A stretch of DNA of 64,000 nucleotides from Opitutia bacterium (GCA_016217545.1 JACRHT010000012.1:744001-808000); one strand, 5' to 3'. Shown: positions 25,573-34,919, counted from the first letter of the stretch. The notes: generated by a model from the sequence alone, not told the origin. Program-made: numbers and translations.

Positions 25573-26691
25573 TCACTCGTCCTCGCTGTCGGCAGCGAGG
25601 CGGTGTTTCAGGCGGCGCATTTGCCAGATTGTCTCCGCCCGGGAGCCGATCAGCCAGAAGCTCGCGCCGAGGATCACGAAGAACACGGCCTTGTGCAGGT
25701 CGTCCCAGAAAAATTCGAAGAAGCGCGTGTAGAGGTTGATGCCGAGGAAGGTCAGGCCGAAGCCACGGAGCACGCCGTCGTCGTTCTTCAGTCCAAGGTA
25801 GATACAGCCGGCGGCAGCCGCGCCGAAGTAGAGCGACCAGTGCAATAGCTCAAGGTGCGTGGCGCGGTGCCAAGCGTCGTAGCCCTCGTAGTTGCCCCAG
25901 ATCGAGAGGATCCATAGCGCGATGAACAGGTAGAGCAGCCCGACCACGCGCGTCGTGCCGAAGAACTCCGCGAAACGCGGCCGGCCACGCAGCAGGAGCG
26001 AGAGCAACGTGAGCGCCGCGCCGAAGAGCACGAAGCGCAGCGGATACGCCATGCCGAGGTAGTAGGCGCCCCAACCGGACGCGTAGCCCGTCTCCGCGCC
26101 GAACCAGCTGCCGAGCGACAGCAGACCAAAGATCCAGATGAGTTTCGACTCCAGCAACAGGCCGAGCGCGCTGTAGACGACCGCCGCGAGCAGGATGAGC
26201 AGCGAGAAGTGACCGCTGCCGTCGTCGATCGCCTTGCCCAGGCACGCGACCGACGCCGCGATGCCCAACACCCCGCCGAAGTAGATGGCCTCGTTGCTGT
26301 AGACTTTTTCAGGTGCGCGGTGGCGGCGCAGCGTGCCGAACCAGAAGAGCAGGGCGGAGACCGCGGCGCACGCGAGGCTCTTCAGGCCCCACGAGGCGTG
26401 GAAGAGGCGCGCGATCAGGTCCATGAGCCACTTGTCGGCCAGCGCGGCGCCGACGGCGATGACGACGCAGGCGATCGCGCCGGCGAACGAGTAGCGCGCG
26501 AGCCGGCGCCAGTCGAAGCTCAGCGGCACGATGCGCGCCGACAAATCCTCGGCGAGCGCTGGTGCGATCATTTCCTGGCGCGCCATTTCCTGCAGCGCGT
26601 TGCGGACGATGGCGGCTTTGCGCTTCGGGAGACTCAGGCGCGAAGCGGGCGCGGAGGCGGAGGACGAAGAAGTGGCGTCGGGAGGATTCAT
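25573..26691 (-). CDS. DUF2157-like polytopic membrane protein
   Basis: The protein has 372 residues. A soluble N-terminal segment (about 75 residues, with a helical QEMARQEMIAPALAEDL) is followed by nine to ten membrane helices, and the C-terminus is charged. The general pattern and LLSLGSWFGAETGY are like DUF2157 membrane proteins, whose function is unknown. There is no operon partner: the neighbour upstream is over 1.5 kb of uvrC in the same direction, separated by about 80 bp with a hairpin. Confidence 0.6.
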   Translation of the reverse strand: MNPPDATSSSSASAPASRLSLPKRKAAIVRNALQEMARQEMIAPALAEDLSARIVPLSFDWRRLARYSFAGAIACVVIAVGAALADKWLMDLIARLFHASWGLKSLACAAVSALLFWFGTLRRHRAPEKVYSNEAIYFGGVLGIAASVACLGKAIDDGSGHFSLLILLAAVVYSALGLLLESKLIWIFGLLSLGSWFGAETGYASGWGAYYLGMAYPLRFVLFGAALTLLSLLLRGRPRFAEFFGTTRVVGLLYLFIALWILSIWGNYEGYDAWHRATHLELLHWSLYFGAAAAGCIYLGLKNDDGVLRGFGLTFLGINLYTRFFEFFWDDLHKAVFFVILGASFWLIGSRAETIWQMRRLKHRLAADSEDE

Positions 26692-26748
26692 GGGGCGGGC
26701 GGTTCGCCGAGACCCTACCAGAACAAGTGCGCTACAGGTATTCGATAA

Positions 26749-26769
26749 ACCCGATGCCGCACATCGGGT
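26749..26769 (-). terminator. Weak hairpin after uvrC
   Basis: On the minus strand ACCCGATG / CATCGGGT forms an 8-bp stem with a 5-nt loop immediately after the uvrC stop codon. Only a short T-rich stretch follows, so termination may be partial. Confidence 0.45.
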
Positions 26770-26772
26770 CGC

Positions 26773-28275
26773 TCAATCCGGTTGCGCGCCCGGTTCTGCC
26801 GGCGCGGCGAGGAACGCGTGCAGCTCGGCGGCGAACTTCGGGCCGATGCCTTCGGCTTGCGCGATCTCCTCCGGGGTGGCCGCGCGGAGTCGGTCGATGG
26901 AGCCGAAGTGAGCGAGGAGCGCGTTTTTCCGCTTTTCGCCGAGGCCGGGAAAGTCGTCGAGGATGCTCTCGCGGATTTTGCGCGAGCGCAGGTCGGCGTT
27001 GTAGGTGTTGGCGAAGCGGTGCGCCTCGTCGCGGAGGCGTTGCAGGATGTTCAGCCCCGGGTGGCCGAGCGGCAGGTTGAGCGGGTCGCGTCCGTCGGGG
27101 AAGATGATCGTCTCGTGCTTCTTCGCGAGACCGATCATTTTCGGTGGCGGGCATTCGAGGGCGAGGAACGCCTTCAACGCCGCCGCGATCTGGCCGCGGC
27201 CGCCGTCGATGACGACGAGGTCGGGGAACTGCTTCCGCTCCTCGATCAGCCGGCGGTAACGGCGGCCGACGACTTCCTCCATCGCGCGGAAGTCGTCGTT
27301 GCCGATGAAGCTCTTGATGGAGAAGCGGCGGTAGTTGTTCTTGTCCGGCACGCCGTCGGCGAAGTGCACCATCGAGGCGACGACGAACGTGCCGCTGATG
27401 TGTGAGATGTCGAAGCACTCCATGTGCGCCGGCGGGCCGGGCAGGCTGAGCGCCTCGCCGAGCAGGCGCAGCGCCTCCTCGTTCGGGCGCAGTTGGGTGA
27501 GGTCGCGCGTGAACTTGCGGGTTTTCGACAGCGTGCGTTCGAGGGCGAGCACGACGTCGCGGAGTTCGGCGGCTTTCTCGTATTCCTGCTTGGCGGCGCG
27601 CGCCTTCATCTCCTCGCGTAGCTCGTCGAGCCATTCGCGGCTCTTGCCGTCGAGGAAGTCGCAGGCTTGCTCCACCCGCGCGCGGTAGTCGGCGGACGTG
27701 ACTTCGTTGGGCCAGCCGTAGAGTTCGGCGCGGACGTCTTCGTAGAGTTGGTAGCGGCCGTCGGGGAGCTTGATCGGGTGCGCGTCGCCGAGGAGCACGC
27801 CGTATTGCTTGCGCATCGTGGCGAGCGTGCGGCGGAGCAGGCCGGAGTGCGCGAACGGCCCGAAGTAGCGCGAGCGGTCCTCCTTGCGGAAGCGCGTGAG
27901 CGCGAAGTGCGGCATCTCGTGCTCGAGGTTCACGCGGACGAGGAGGAAGCGTTTGTCGTCGGTGAAGTCCGTGTTGTATTTCGGGCGCCACTGCTTGATC
28001 AGCTTGCCCTCGAGCAGCAGCGCCTCGGGCTCGGACTTCACGTCGATGGTCTCGAAGTCGGCGATCATCTCGATCAGCGTGCGAATCTTCGGTTGGTGGC
28101 GCAGCTGGCGCGTGCGGCCGGGCTGGAAGTAGGACGAGACGCGCTTTTTCAGGCTCTTGGCCTTGCCGACGTAGATGATGCGGCCGAGCCGGTCCTTCAT
28201 CAGGTAGACGCCCGGCGTGTCCGGCAGCGCGCGGACCTTCTCGCGGATGGCGTCGATGGAGCGGGATTCGGGCAT
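26773..28275 (-). CDS. uvrC: Excinuclease ABC subunit C, apparently lacking the Fe-S cysteines
   Basis: UvrC makes the two incisions in nucleotide excision repair. At 500 residues it is shorter than the roughly 600 of E. coli UvrC. The order is a GIY-YIG nuclease (PGVYLMKD, IIYVGKAKSLKKRVSSYF), a UVR-like helical region (EYEKAAELRDVV), an RNase H-like nuclease with FDISHISG, GNDDFRAM, VVIDGGRGQ and RDEAHRF (the Asp and His catalytic positions are kept), then a C-terminal helix-hairpin-helix (FPGLGEKRKNALLAHFGS). The region after GIY-YIG that normally has four Fe-S cysteines contains none; only three Cys occur in the whole protein. It is divergent from cinA. Confidence 0.95.
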   Translation of the reverse strand: MPESRSIDAIREKVRALPDTPGVYLMKDRLGRIIYVGKAKSLKKRVSSYFQPGRTRQLRHQPKIRTLIEMIADFETIDVKSEPEALLLEGKLIKQWRPKYNTDFTDDKRFLLVRVNLEHEMPHFALTRFRKEDRSRYFGPFAHSGLLRRTLATMRKQYGVLLGDAHPIKLPDGRYQLYEDVRAELYGWPNEVTSADYRARVEQACDFLDGKSREWLDELREEMKARAAKQEYEKAAELRDVVLALERTLSKTRKFTRDLTQLRPNEEALRLLGEALSLPGPPAHMECFDISHISGTFVVASMVHFADGVPDKNNYRRFSIKSFIGNDDFRAMEEVVGRRYRRLIEERKQFPDLVVIDGGRGQIAAALKAFLALECPPPKMIGLAKKHETIIFPDGRDPLNLPLGHPGLNILQRLRDEAHRFANTYNADLRSRKIRESILDDFPGLGEKRKNALLAHFGSIDRLRAATPEEIAQAEGIGPKFAAELHAFLAAPAEPGAQPD

Positions 28276-28332
28276 GTCGGCGTGCGGCGGCTGGATTTTT
28301 GGAAATTTAGCGCTACGGTGCGACCTCAGGTC

Positions 28333-29661
28333 ATGGCCGCCTCTCCGTCGAACAATTCCCAGCCCGCCTCGGCTGGCAAATCATCTCCGCGCTTCGAGCT
28401 CGTCACGCTCGGCGACGAGTTGCTGCTCGGGCTGACGGCGAACTCCCACCTGACCTGGATCGGCGCGCAGCTCGGCCGGCGCGGCGTGCAACTCGACCGC
28501 AACGTCACCATTTCCGACGACGCCGACACGATCGCGCGGCAGTTCCGCGAGAGTTGGGCGCGCGCCGACGTCATCATCACGACCGGCGGCCTCGGGCCCA
28601 CGTGCGACGATCGCACCCGCGAGGTCGTCGCGGAGGTGTTGGGACAGGAACTCGTGTTCGATCCCGCGCTCATGGCGGCGATCGAGGAGCGGTTCGCGAA
28701 ATTCAACCGCACTTGCACGCCCAACAACCGCAAGCAGGCCTTCCGGTTTTCGCGCGGTGAAGTTTTCCCGAATCCCAACGGCACCGCGCCCGGGCTCTGG
28801 GCGCAGCAGGACGGCAAAGTGCTCGTGATGCTGCCCGGTCCGCCGAACGAGCTGCAGCCCATGTTCACCGATCAGGTGCTGCCGCTGCTGGCGCAGCTCG
28901 GGCTCGTCTCGGAAACCGAATCCTACATCCAGATCCGCACGGCCGGCGTGGGCGAATCGATGCTCGAAACGCGCTTCCAGCCGATCTTCGACCGGTTCCC
29001 CGGGCTCGGCATCGCCTATTGCGCGCACCAATGGCAGGTCGATTGCCGCGTGAGCTCGCCGGACGGCAAATACTCCCGCGCGACGCTCGAAGCCATCGCC
29101 GACGAGTGCGCGTCGCTGCTCGGCGACGACTTCGTGTGCTTCGGCCACGACTCGCTGGCGAAAGTCGCCGCGGACCACCTGCGCCAGGGCGGACGCACGC
29201 TGGCGGTGGCCGAGTCCTGCACCGGTGGATTGCTCTCAAACAGCTTCACGGACATCTGCGGCGCTTCGAAATTCTTCATGGGCGGCATCGTCGGCTACAG
29301 CAACGACGCGAAGATGCTGCTCCTCGATTGCCCCGAATGCCTGCTCTCGCAACACGGCGCGGTCAGCGCCGAGTGCGCGGTGGCGATGGCGTGCGGCGTG
29401 GCGGAACAGCTCAGCGCCGACTACGGCCTGGCGATCACGGGCTACGCCGGTCCGACCGCGAGCGGCAAGTGCTGCGACGACAACGGCGTCGGCACGATCT
29501 TCATCGGCCTGCATTCGCCGGCCGGCGACTGGTCGAAAAAACTCAGCTATCCCGGCCAGCGCCCGGCGGTGAAGCAGCGCGCGGTCACGGCCGCGATCGA
29601 CTGGCTGCGCCGCGAAATCGTCCGCGAAGCGCGCCGCGCGACGAGTCCGTTGGTGAATTGA
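28333..29661 (+). CDS. cinA: CinA family protein (competence/damage-inducible protein A)
   Basis: The 442-residue protein has two domains. An N-terminal MoaB/MogA-like domain (VTLGDELLLG, TTGGLGPTCDDRTREV, LPGPPNELQPM) is found in ADP-ribose pyrophosphatase-type CinA. A C-terminal CinA domain (VAESCTGGLLSNSFTD, GGIVGYSNDAK, AITGYAGP) corresponds to the nicotinamide-nucleotide amidase PncC. It probably salvages damaged pyridine nucleotides. The frame continues upstream, but the ATG at 28333 fits the domain start and leaves a 57-bp divergent promoter gap with uvrC. Confidence 0.93.
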   Translation: MAASPSNNSQPASAGKSSPRFELVTLGDELLLGLTANSHLTWIGAQLGRRGVQLDRNVTISDDADTIARQFRESWARADVIITTGGLGPTCDDRTREVVAEVLGQELVFDPALMAAIEERFAKFNRTCTPNNRKQAFRFSRGEVFPNPNGTAPGLWAQQDGKVLVMLPGPPNELQPMFTDQVLPLLAQLGLVSETESYIQIRTAGVGESMLETRFQPIFDRFPGLGIAYCAHQWQVDCRVSSPDGKYSRATLEAIADECASLLGDDFVCFGHDSLAKVAADHLRQGGRTLAVAESCTGGLLSNSFTDICGASKFFMGGIVGYSNDAKMLLLDCPECLLSQHGAVSAECAVAMACGVAEQLSADYGLAITGYAGPTASGKCCDDNGVGTIFIGLHSPAGDWSKKLSYPGQRPAVKQRAVTAAIDWLRREIVREARRATSPLVN

Positions 29662-29758
29662 GGCGGGCGCCCGGAGCGGCGCGCGACGAGTTCATAAATA
29701 GCGGTTGCACACCGACGTGGGGAACGGCTGTCTTCCGCGCGCGGGCCAGCCAATATCC

Positions 29759-30016
29759 ATGAAAATCGCTGCGTTTCTAGCCACGCTCGTCGTGCGTCTG
29801 ATCGGTGTGAATTGGGTCTGGTCGTCGCTGACGACGGCCATCGGAGTTTTCAACACGCCGGAGCTGATGCCGGGCATCAAGATGCCACAGCAGCCCATGA
29901 ACGACCGAATCCTTCTGATCGGGGCGCTCCAGTTTGGACTCGGTATCGTAGCCGTCGCCGCCGCCGGCCGCATCGTGCGCCTCTTCACCGCCGACGCGCC
30001 GCTGGGCAACGACTGA
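29759..30016 (+). CDS. Small two-helix membrane protein, unknown
   Basis: This 85-residue protein has two hydrophobic helices (about residues 5-27 and 47-68) joined by a polar loop. It begins at the ATG after a modest upstream gap. I recognise no family. It sits between cinA and holA, with 44 bp to the latter, and is small enough that spurious coding is possible. However, the clean hydrophobic pattern and start codon favour a real gene. Confidence 0.55.
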   Translation: MKIAAFLATLVVRLIGVNWVWSSLTTAIGVFNTPELMPGIKMPQQPMNDRILLIGALQFGLGIVAVAAAGRIVRLFTADAPLGND

Positions 30017-30060
30017 GGCTGCGCTTGCCAGCGGGCGGGGCGGGCGTTGTGTGTTGAGCG

Positions 30061-31173
30061 ATGCCCGGCGCCAAACCCTTCGTCTTCATCTGCGGTCCCG
30101 ACGACTTCCTCGTCGGGCGGCTGGGCAAGGAGCGTTTCGAGGCGATGGCGAAGGAGGCGGGCGCGGACGATTTCTCGCGCGAGATCCTCAGCGGCTTCGC
30201 CAACAACGTCGATGAGGTCGAGGCGGCCGTGAACCGCTTCCGCGACTCCGTGCAGACGGTCGCGATGTTCGGCGGCAAGCGCGTGGTATGGTTCAAGGAC
30301 GTCAACTTCCTCGCCGACACTGTCACCGGCCGCGCCGACGGCACGCTCAAGCAGGTCGAGGCGTTGCAGGAAATCCTCGAAAAGGTGAACCCCGACGAGG
30401 TCGGCGTGATCGTCACCGCCGCGCCGCTGGATCGTCGCCGTAGTTTCCCCAAATGGTGCGAGTCGCACGCGGATTTCGAGTTGGTAGGCGGCGACGCCGA
30501 CAGCGCGGCCGAGGGGCTCGCCGGCGTGGCGCTGGCGGAGGCGCGGGCGATCGGCGCGAGTTTCGGTGACGGTGCCGTGGAGCTGTTGCTGACCAAAGTC
30601 GGCGCCAACACCCGCCTCATCACCGAGGAAGTGCGCAAGCTCGCCACCTTCGCCGGCGAAGGCGCGACCATCGAGGAGGCGCACGTCGCCGAGCTGACGC
30701 CGAACGTGGCCGAGGGCGATTTCTTCGAGGCGGCGGATCGGTTCTTCGCGGCTGATTTGCGCGGCACGCTCGATGCGCTGCAGCGGCACTTTTTCGCCGG
30801 CGGCGACTCGCGCCCGCTGATCTCGTCGCTGCAAAACCGCAACCGCATCCTGATCCAGGCGCGCGTGCTGATCGACGCGGGCGAACTGAAGCCGCCGTCC
30901 GAGCGCTTCGGCTTCGACAAGTCGGCGTGGGCGCGCGCGCAGGGCGTCTACGCGACGCACTTCGGCGGCGATGCGGAGAAGAGCTCGTTCAACCTCTTCA
31001 CGCAAAACCAGTGGTATGCCGGCAAACTCGTCGGTGGAGCCAGGCTCCCGACGCTGCGCCGTTTGATCGACAACCAGCAGGAATTCATCCGCGCGTTCGA
31101 GGAGATCATCCGCCGCCCGAGCGAGCAGGAAGCGGTGATGCGCGAGATGGTAGTGCGCTGCCTCGGCGCGTGA
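30061..31173 (+). CDS. holA: DNA polymerase III subunit delta
   Basis: The 370-residue delta subunit of the clamp loader opens the beta sliding clamp during replication. The N-terminus KPFVFICGPDDFLVGRLGKE and the FGGKRVVWFKDVNFL segment correspond to the degenerate Walker-like first domain of HolA, which does not bind ATP. VGANTRLITEEVRKLATFAG matches domain II, and the C-terminal helical collar domain is complete. Length is typical. It is followed directly by the first composite REPIN-like repeat. Confidence 0.9.
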   Translation: MPGAKPFVFICGPDDFLVGRLGKERFEAMAKEAGADDFSREILSGFANNVDEVEAAVNRFRDSVQTVAMFGGKRVVWFKDVNFLADTVTGRADGTLKQVEALQEILEKVNPDEVGVIVTAAPLDRRRSFPKWCESHADFELVGGDADSAAEGLAGVALAEARAIGASFGDGAVELLLTKVGANTRLITEEVRKLATFAGEGATIEEAHVAELTPNVAEGDFFEAADRFFAADLRGTLDALQRHFFAGGDSRPLISSLQNRNRILIQARVLIDAGELKPPSERFGFDKSAWARAQGVYATHFGGDAEKSSFNLFTQNQWYAGKLVGGARLPTLRRLIDNQQEFIRAFEEIIRRPSEQEAVMREMVVRCLGA

Positions 31174-31182
31174 TTTTTCCCC

Positions 31183-31353
31183 GTAGGCAGCGTGCTGGCG
31201 CGCGCCCCACCGATCGCCGCGGCGGAAAAATGGCGCGCCCAAGGTCGCTGCCTACCCGAACCACGAACGGTAGCCGGGGTCGCTGACCCCGGTTAAAAAG
31301 ACCTTCGCCGAACAAACCGGCTTCGCCCGACCGGGCTCAGCGAGCCCGGCTAC
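31183..31353. repeat. Composite REPIN-like repeat (class A + class B), copy 1
   Basis: Element A (31183-31255) starts GTAGGCAGCGTGCTGGC and ends GCTGCCTAC. After 14 bp, element B (31270-31353) starts GTAGCCGGGGTCGCTGACC and ends CCCGGCTAC, each end with its own hairpin. The same A-14 bp-B arrangement and orientation recurs at 34920-35086. It occupies almost the whole space between holA and the convergent solenoid gene. Confidence 0.9.
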
Positions 31354-31370
31354 ATTCGGGCAAGACGGCG

Positions 31371-33482
31371 CTACTCGGAGCGTGTCGGCTCCGCCTCCTT
31401 TTCCGCCGGCCACGCGAACCACCGGTGTGCGGCGGCGGCTTTGCCGAGGTCGGTGTTGGGACAGCGGAAGACGAGCGTCTTGTAGAAAAGCTGCGCGTCC
31501 TCCGGGTAACGCGCGGCGAGCCAACGGCCCGCCGTGTGGAGGATTTCCGCGGTGCGCACGTCGTCGTCGGGCAGCAACGTGGAGGCGAGCCACGCGAGTT
31601 CGGCGGCGCGTTGGCGGTAGTGGAAGCGGCGCGTGGGCAGTGTCTGCTGCCCAAAGCGCTTTCGTTCGTCCTCACTGGCAGCGAGGGCGAGATCGACGCC
31701 CTGGAGTTTTTCGTGCTGCGCATACCAAGCCCAACCGGTGGGCACACGATTCTGCTCGAAGGAGGGCCACTCGAAACTGCCGCCCCAAATCGCGAAGTCC
31801 GGCGCGAGTTCGAAGCCTTGCAGCTCCATGCCGTGCTCGCGGGCGAGGCGCGCGGCTTCCCATAGGGCGTCGGCGCGCGTGGCGGCGGGCAACTCGCGTT
31901 GGTAGCCGCGGCGCACGGCGGCGACATAGCGGTCGTAGGTCGCCACGAACTCCGCCGGGAAAAATTCGCGCGCTTCGTCGAAGCGCCCTGCGCGCACGAG
32001 CCGCCGCGCGAGCAAGTGGCGCAGGTCGCGGTCGGCCGTCGGCGCGCGTTCGGCGGTTGTGCCGCGCCATTCGTATTCTTCCGGTGGACGCATCGGCGCG
32101 CTGGCAGCGTGCGTCTCGGCACGGGCGAATGTCGTCAACTCGCCGAGCGTCAGCACGCGCTCCGCGACATAGGCGGCGTCGGGCCAGTGGCCGGCGGTGA
32201 GGAAGAGGCGGAGCGCTTCGAGGTATTGCTGGCGCTGGAGCGCGAGCGTGCCGCGCACGCCGCTGAGCTGCACCGACGGATCGTCTTCTTGGGTGCTCCT
32301 GAATCGGCGCTCGGCGTCAGTCGCGAACGCGACGGTGCTCAGCGCGGTGTCCTGCGGAAAAAATCTCGCAGCGTTCGCGAGGTGCGCGGCGGCATCCTCG
32401 ATGCGGCCCTCGCGCAGCAACAGCATCGCGCGCACCCACTCGCTCGCGGCGGCGTCGGGCGCGGCGAAGCGCGCGAAGAGCCCGGCCTGATCCCAAAGTC
32501 CGTTTTGATAGGCGGCCCAGGCCCAGCGGTCGGCTTCGGCGGGCGTGAGCGAGGCGTCGGCGGGCAGCGCCTCGATCCAGCGGCGAAAACGCTGGGTGGC
32601 GTGCGCCGTCCAGGGCGTGTGCGGCCCGCCGCGGGCGACGAACCACGCCGTGACGAGCGCGCGCAAGTCGCGATCGGCGCCGAGCGCGCGGAGCGGCGAC
32701 GGCGTGAAATCCGCCGAATCGGTCGGTGTGGCCGCGGCGGTGTCGTCGAGCGCAAAGACGGCTTGCAAGGTCAGTTGCAACGAGGCGAGCGCGCTGGGTT
32801 CGCCGAACGATTGCTGCTGCAGGTAGAGACGCAGCGCGCCGGCGCGGTCGTTGGCTTGAAGACGCACGCGGGCCTCCTCGCCGAGGCTGGCGAGAGCGAG
32901 ACCTTGGCTGTCGGCGAAGCCTTGGGCGGCGAGTTCGTGCGTGAGTTGGAAGTGGCGGGCCGCGTCGTCGGGCCGGTCCTCGGCCAGCGCGCGGCCGAGC
33001 ATGTAGGCGGCCCAGACGCTGCGGCGCGGACGCTCCGCGGCGGGCAACGCGAGCAGTTCGCGCCAGCGCGCGATGGCGGAGGGAAAATCCTTCGCGCGCC
33101 ACGCCGCGGCGCCGGCGCCGTAGAGTTGGAACTCGCGCGGCAACTCCGCGGGCGGCGCGGCGCGGTCGGGTATTTCGAGGAGTGCGGTGAGGCGGTCGCT
33201 CGTCACGCCGGCGGTGGCGAGGGCGGCGCGCCATTCTTCGCGCTCGGCCGCGACGGCGGCTTCGGGAGGGACGGGACGCAGCGAGGTGACGTCCGTGCGC
33301 GGCGGGAAAACCCGCGCGAGCTCCGAGGCGAAGTCGAGCGTCGGCAACGCGGTGAGGCGGTCGCCGGGCATGACGAGGTAGGCGTTGGGGAAGTCCGGCC
33401 CGCAGGCGCGGACGACGATGGGTGCGGTCAGCGCGAGGATCGCGGGCGCGGTGTGATGGAGGAGTTTTGCGAGCGGAAACAT
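31371..33482 (-). CDS. Exported helical-repeat (TPR-like) protein, unknown
   Basis: The 703-residue protein begins with a signal-like hydrophobic segment and ACGPDFPN. The Cys could be a lipoprotein acylation site, though Arg at -2 is unusual. The rest is a long alpha-helical solenoid with recurring A-rich helices (AAYMLGRALAEDRPDDAARHF, DEAREFFPAEFVATYDRY), like TPR/Sel1 repeats, without catalytic motifs. It starts 6 bp after the DUF3142 gene ends, so they form a two-gene operon, and the pair is enclosed by direct composite repeats. Similar CGPDFPN proteins occur in Planctomycetes and Verrucomicrobia relatives with no known role. Confidence 0.75.
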   Translation of the reverse strand: MFPLAKLLHHTAPAILALTAPIVVRACGPDFPNAYLVMPGDRLTALPTLDFASELARVFPPRTDVTSLRPVPPEAAVAAEREEWRAALATAGVTSDRLTALLEIPDRAAPPAELPREFQLYGAGAAAWRAKDFPSAIARWRELLALPAAERPRRSVWAAYMLGRALAEDRPDDAARHFQLTHELAAQGFADSQGLALASLGEEARVRLQANDRAGALRLYLQQQSFGEPSALASLQLTLQAVFALDDTAAATPTDSADFTPSPLRALGADRDLRALVTAWFVARGGPHTPWTAHATQRFRRWIEALPADASLTPAEADRWAWAAYQNGLWDQAGLFARFAAPDAAASEWVRAMLLLREGRIEDAAAHLANAARFFPQDTALSTVAFATDAERRFRSTQEDDPSVQLSGVRGTLALQRQQYLEALRLFLTAGHWPDAAYVAERVLTLGELTTFARAETHAASAPMRPPEEYEWRGTTAERAPTADRDLRHLLARRLVRAGRFDEAREFFPAEFVATYDRYVAAVRRGYQRELPAATRADALWEAARLAREHGMELQGFELAPDFAIWGGSFEWPSFEQNRVPTGWAWYAQHEKLQGVDLALAASEDERKRFGQQTLPTRRFHYRQRAAELAWLASTLLPDDDVRTAEILHTAGRWLAARYPEDAQLFYKTLVFRCPNTDLGKAAAAHRWFAWPAEKEAEPTRSE

Positions 33483-33488
33483 GGAAAT

Positions 33489-34748
33489 TCAGGGCAAAAG
33501 GGTCGCGGTGATTTCGGCGGCGCGGTCGAGGCGGAGCCAGCCCACGCGCAGCGTCTGGCCGGGCCGCAGCAGGCCGTTGGAGCCGTGCGGCGGCGGGCGG
33601 ACGAGGAGCGTCGTGGGACCGGTGCGCTCGACTTGCCAGCCGGCGAGGCCGTCGGCGGCGAGGGCGCGAGCTTCGCGCCAGCTGAGACGAAACGCGGCGG
33701 GTTCGGCCGCGGCGTCTCCTTGATTGGTGACGGTCAACTCGAGCACGCCGGACGCCGCCGGTGATGCGAGGAGCGCGAGGCGGGCGCGCGGGATTTCGCC
33801 GCGCAGGACGGCGCGCAGAGTCGGCCAGCTCCACGCCAGCTCGTCTCCCGCGATCGGTAACCGAAACCAGACGATTCCCTCGCAATGCGGCGGAGGCGAC
33901 GCAAGCAATTCTCCGGCGAGCGCGGAGATTTCGGCGGCGTCGGCGATGGCGAGGCGCGTCGTGTAGCCCGCGGGCCAGTCGCGCGGCTCGCCTTCGGCTT
34001 CGAGCGCGGTGAATTTCCCCGCGGTGTCGAAGATCAGCCGGTAGCCGTAGGCCGGCAGCGCGACGCGAAACGGCCGACCGAGCGCGGCGGCGCGGGCGAT
34101 CCACGCGCGCGCTTTGATCGGATCGCAGAGCGTGAATGGCGCGGCGAGCGTCGCGGGTTTTTCGAGCGAGTGGACTTGCAGCGTGAAACCGTCCGCTTCG
34201 GCGATGAGCCCCGCGAAGTCCGCGCTGCGCAGCCAGTCGGGCAGCGTGGTGAGCGTGAGACGCGGCGGCTGCACGGCGGCGCGCACGGCGCGGAGCAGGT
34301 CGCGGTAGGCGGCGAGGCGCGACGTGGCGGCGTCGAAATCGAGCTGCAGTTCGGCGGGCTCGAGTCCGGCGGTGCGGGCGCGGGCGAGCGCTTGCGTGCA
34401 GGCCGCCACGACGGCGCGCGTGGCGGGCGAGTCCGGTGCCCAGGTGGAGGCGGTCGGGCCGACGCGGACGACGAGCGCGACGGAGCGAGCGTGAGCGCGC
34501 AGCGCCGCCCAGTCAGGGGCGACGGTCGTGGTGACGGCTTGGCCGCCGCGCCACGCGATCTCGGCCACGAGCACGTCGAACGCGGCGGAGTGGTTGCCGG
34601 TCTCCGCGACGGCGGCCCGCACGGCAGGAGTCCATGCGCGTTGCCAGACGTAGGCACGGTGGGGCAGGGCGGCGACGAGTGCGGTTGCGCTCACCACCGC
34701 GCAGAGCGCGGCGATACAGCGCCGGAAAAATGACCGGAGGACGGACAT
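33489..34748 (-). CDS. DUF3142 family exported protein
   Basis: The 419-residue protein has a signal peptide (ALCAVVSATALVAALPHR). The opening YVWQRAWTPAVRAAV is the DUF3142 hallmark, followed by a barrel-like alpha/beta domain (LQLDFDAATSRL, GRPFRVALPAYGY) reminiscent of glycoside hydrolases, then a C-terminal beta-sandwich domain (GVLELTVTNQGDA). Function is unknown; a carbohydrate-active fold is likely. The frame runs upstream through repeat DNA to 35063, so the ATG at 34748 is chosen. It is the first gene of the pair with the solenoid protein. Confidence 0.78.
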   Translation of the reverse strand: MSVLRSFFRRCIAALCAVVSATALVAALPHRAYVWQRAWTPAVRAAVAETGNHSAAFDVLVAEIAWRGGQAVTTTVAPDWAALRAHARSVALVVRVGPTASTWAPDSPATRAVVAACTQALARARTAGLEPAELQLDFDAATSRLAAYRDLLRAVRAAVQPPRLTLTTLPDWLRSADFAGLIAEADGFTLQVHSLEKPATLAAPFTLCDPIKARAWIARAAALGRPFRVALPAYGYRLIFDTAGKFTALEAEGEPRDWPAGYTTRLAIADAAEISALAGELLASPPPHCEGIVWFRLPIAGDELAWSWPTLRAVLRGEIPRARLALLASPAASGVLELTVTNQGDAAAEPAAFRLSWREARALAADGLAGWQVERTGPTTLLVRPPPHGSNGLLRPGQTLRVGWLRLDRAAEITATLLP

Positions 34749-34836
34749 CGGCGCGGGAGTGTGACGGTGGCGGCGGGCGCGTCGATAGCGCCGCTCTACG
34801 CAATTGTGCGGAGAGTGGCGGCGGGTCATTGGGGGC

Positions 34837-34890
34837 GAGCGAGCTTGCTCGCGATTCGCGCGGGAGTGTCGCGAGCAAGCTCGCTCCCAC
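34837..34890. repeat. REP doublet resembling Pseudomonas REP
   Basis: GAGCGAGCTTGCTCGCGA (34837-34854) and its reverse complement TCGCGAGCAAGCTCGCTC (34869-34886) form a perfect inverted pair, each arm also being a self-complementary hairpin. The right half read backwards starts GTGGGAGCGAGCTTGCTCG, closely matching the REP consensus of Pseudomonas fluorescens. It is part of the 448-bp gene-free gap between the DUF3142 gene and ppnP. Confidence 0.85.
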
Positions 34891-34919
34891 AGGGGCGGCG
34901 GCGCAGGCCATTTTCCCCG

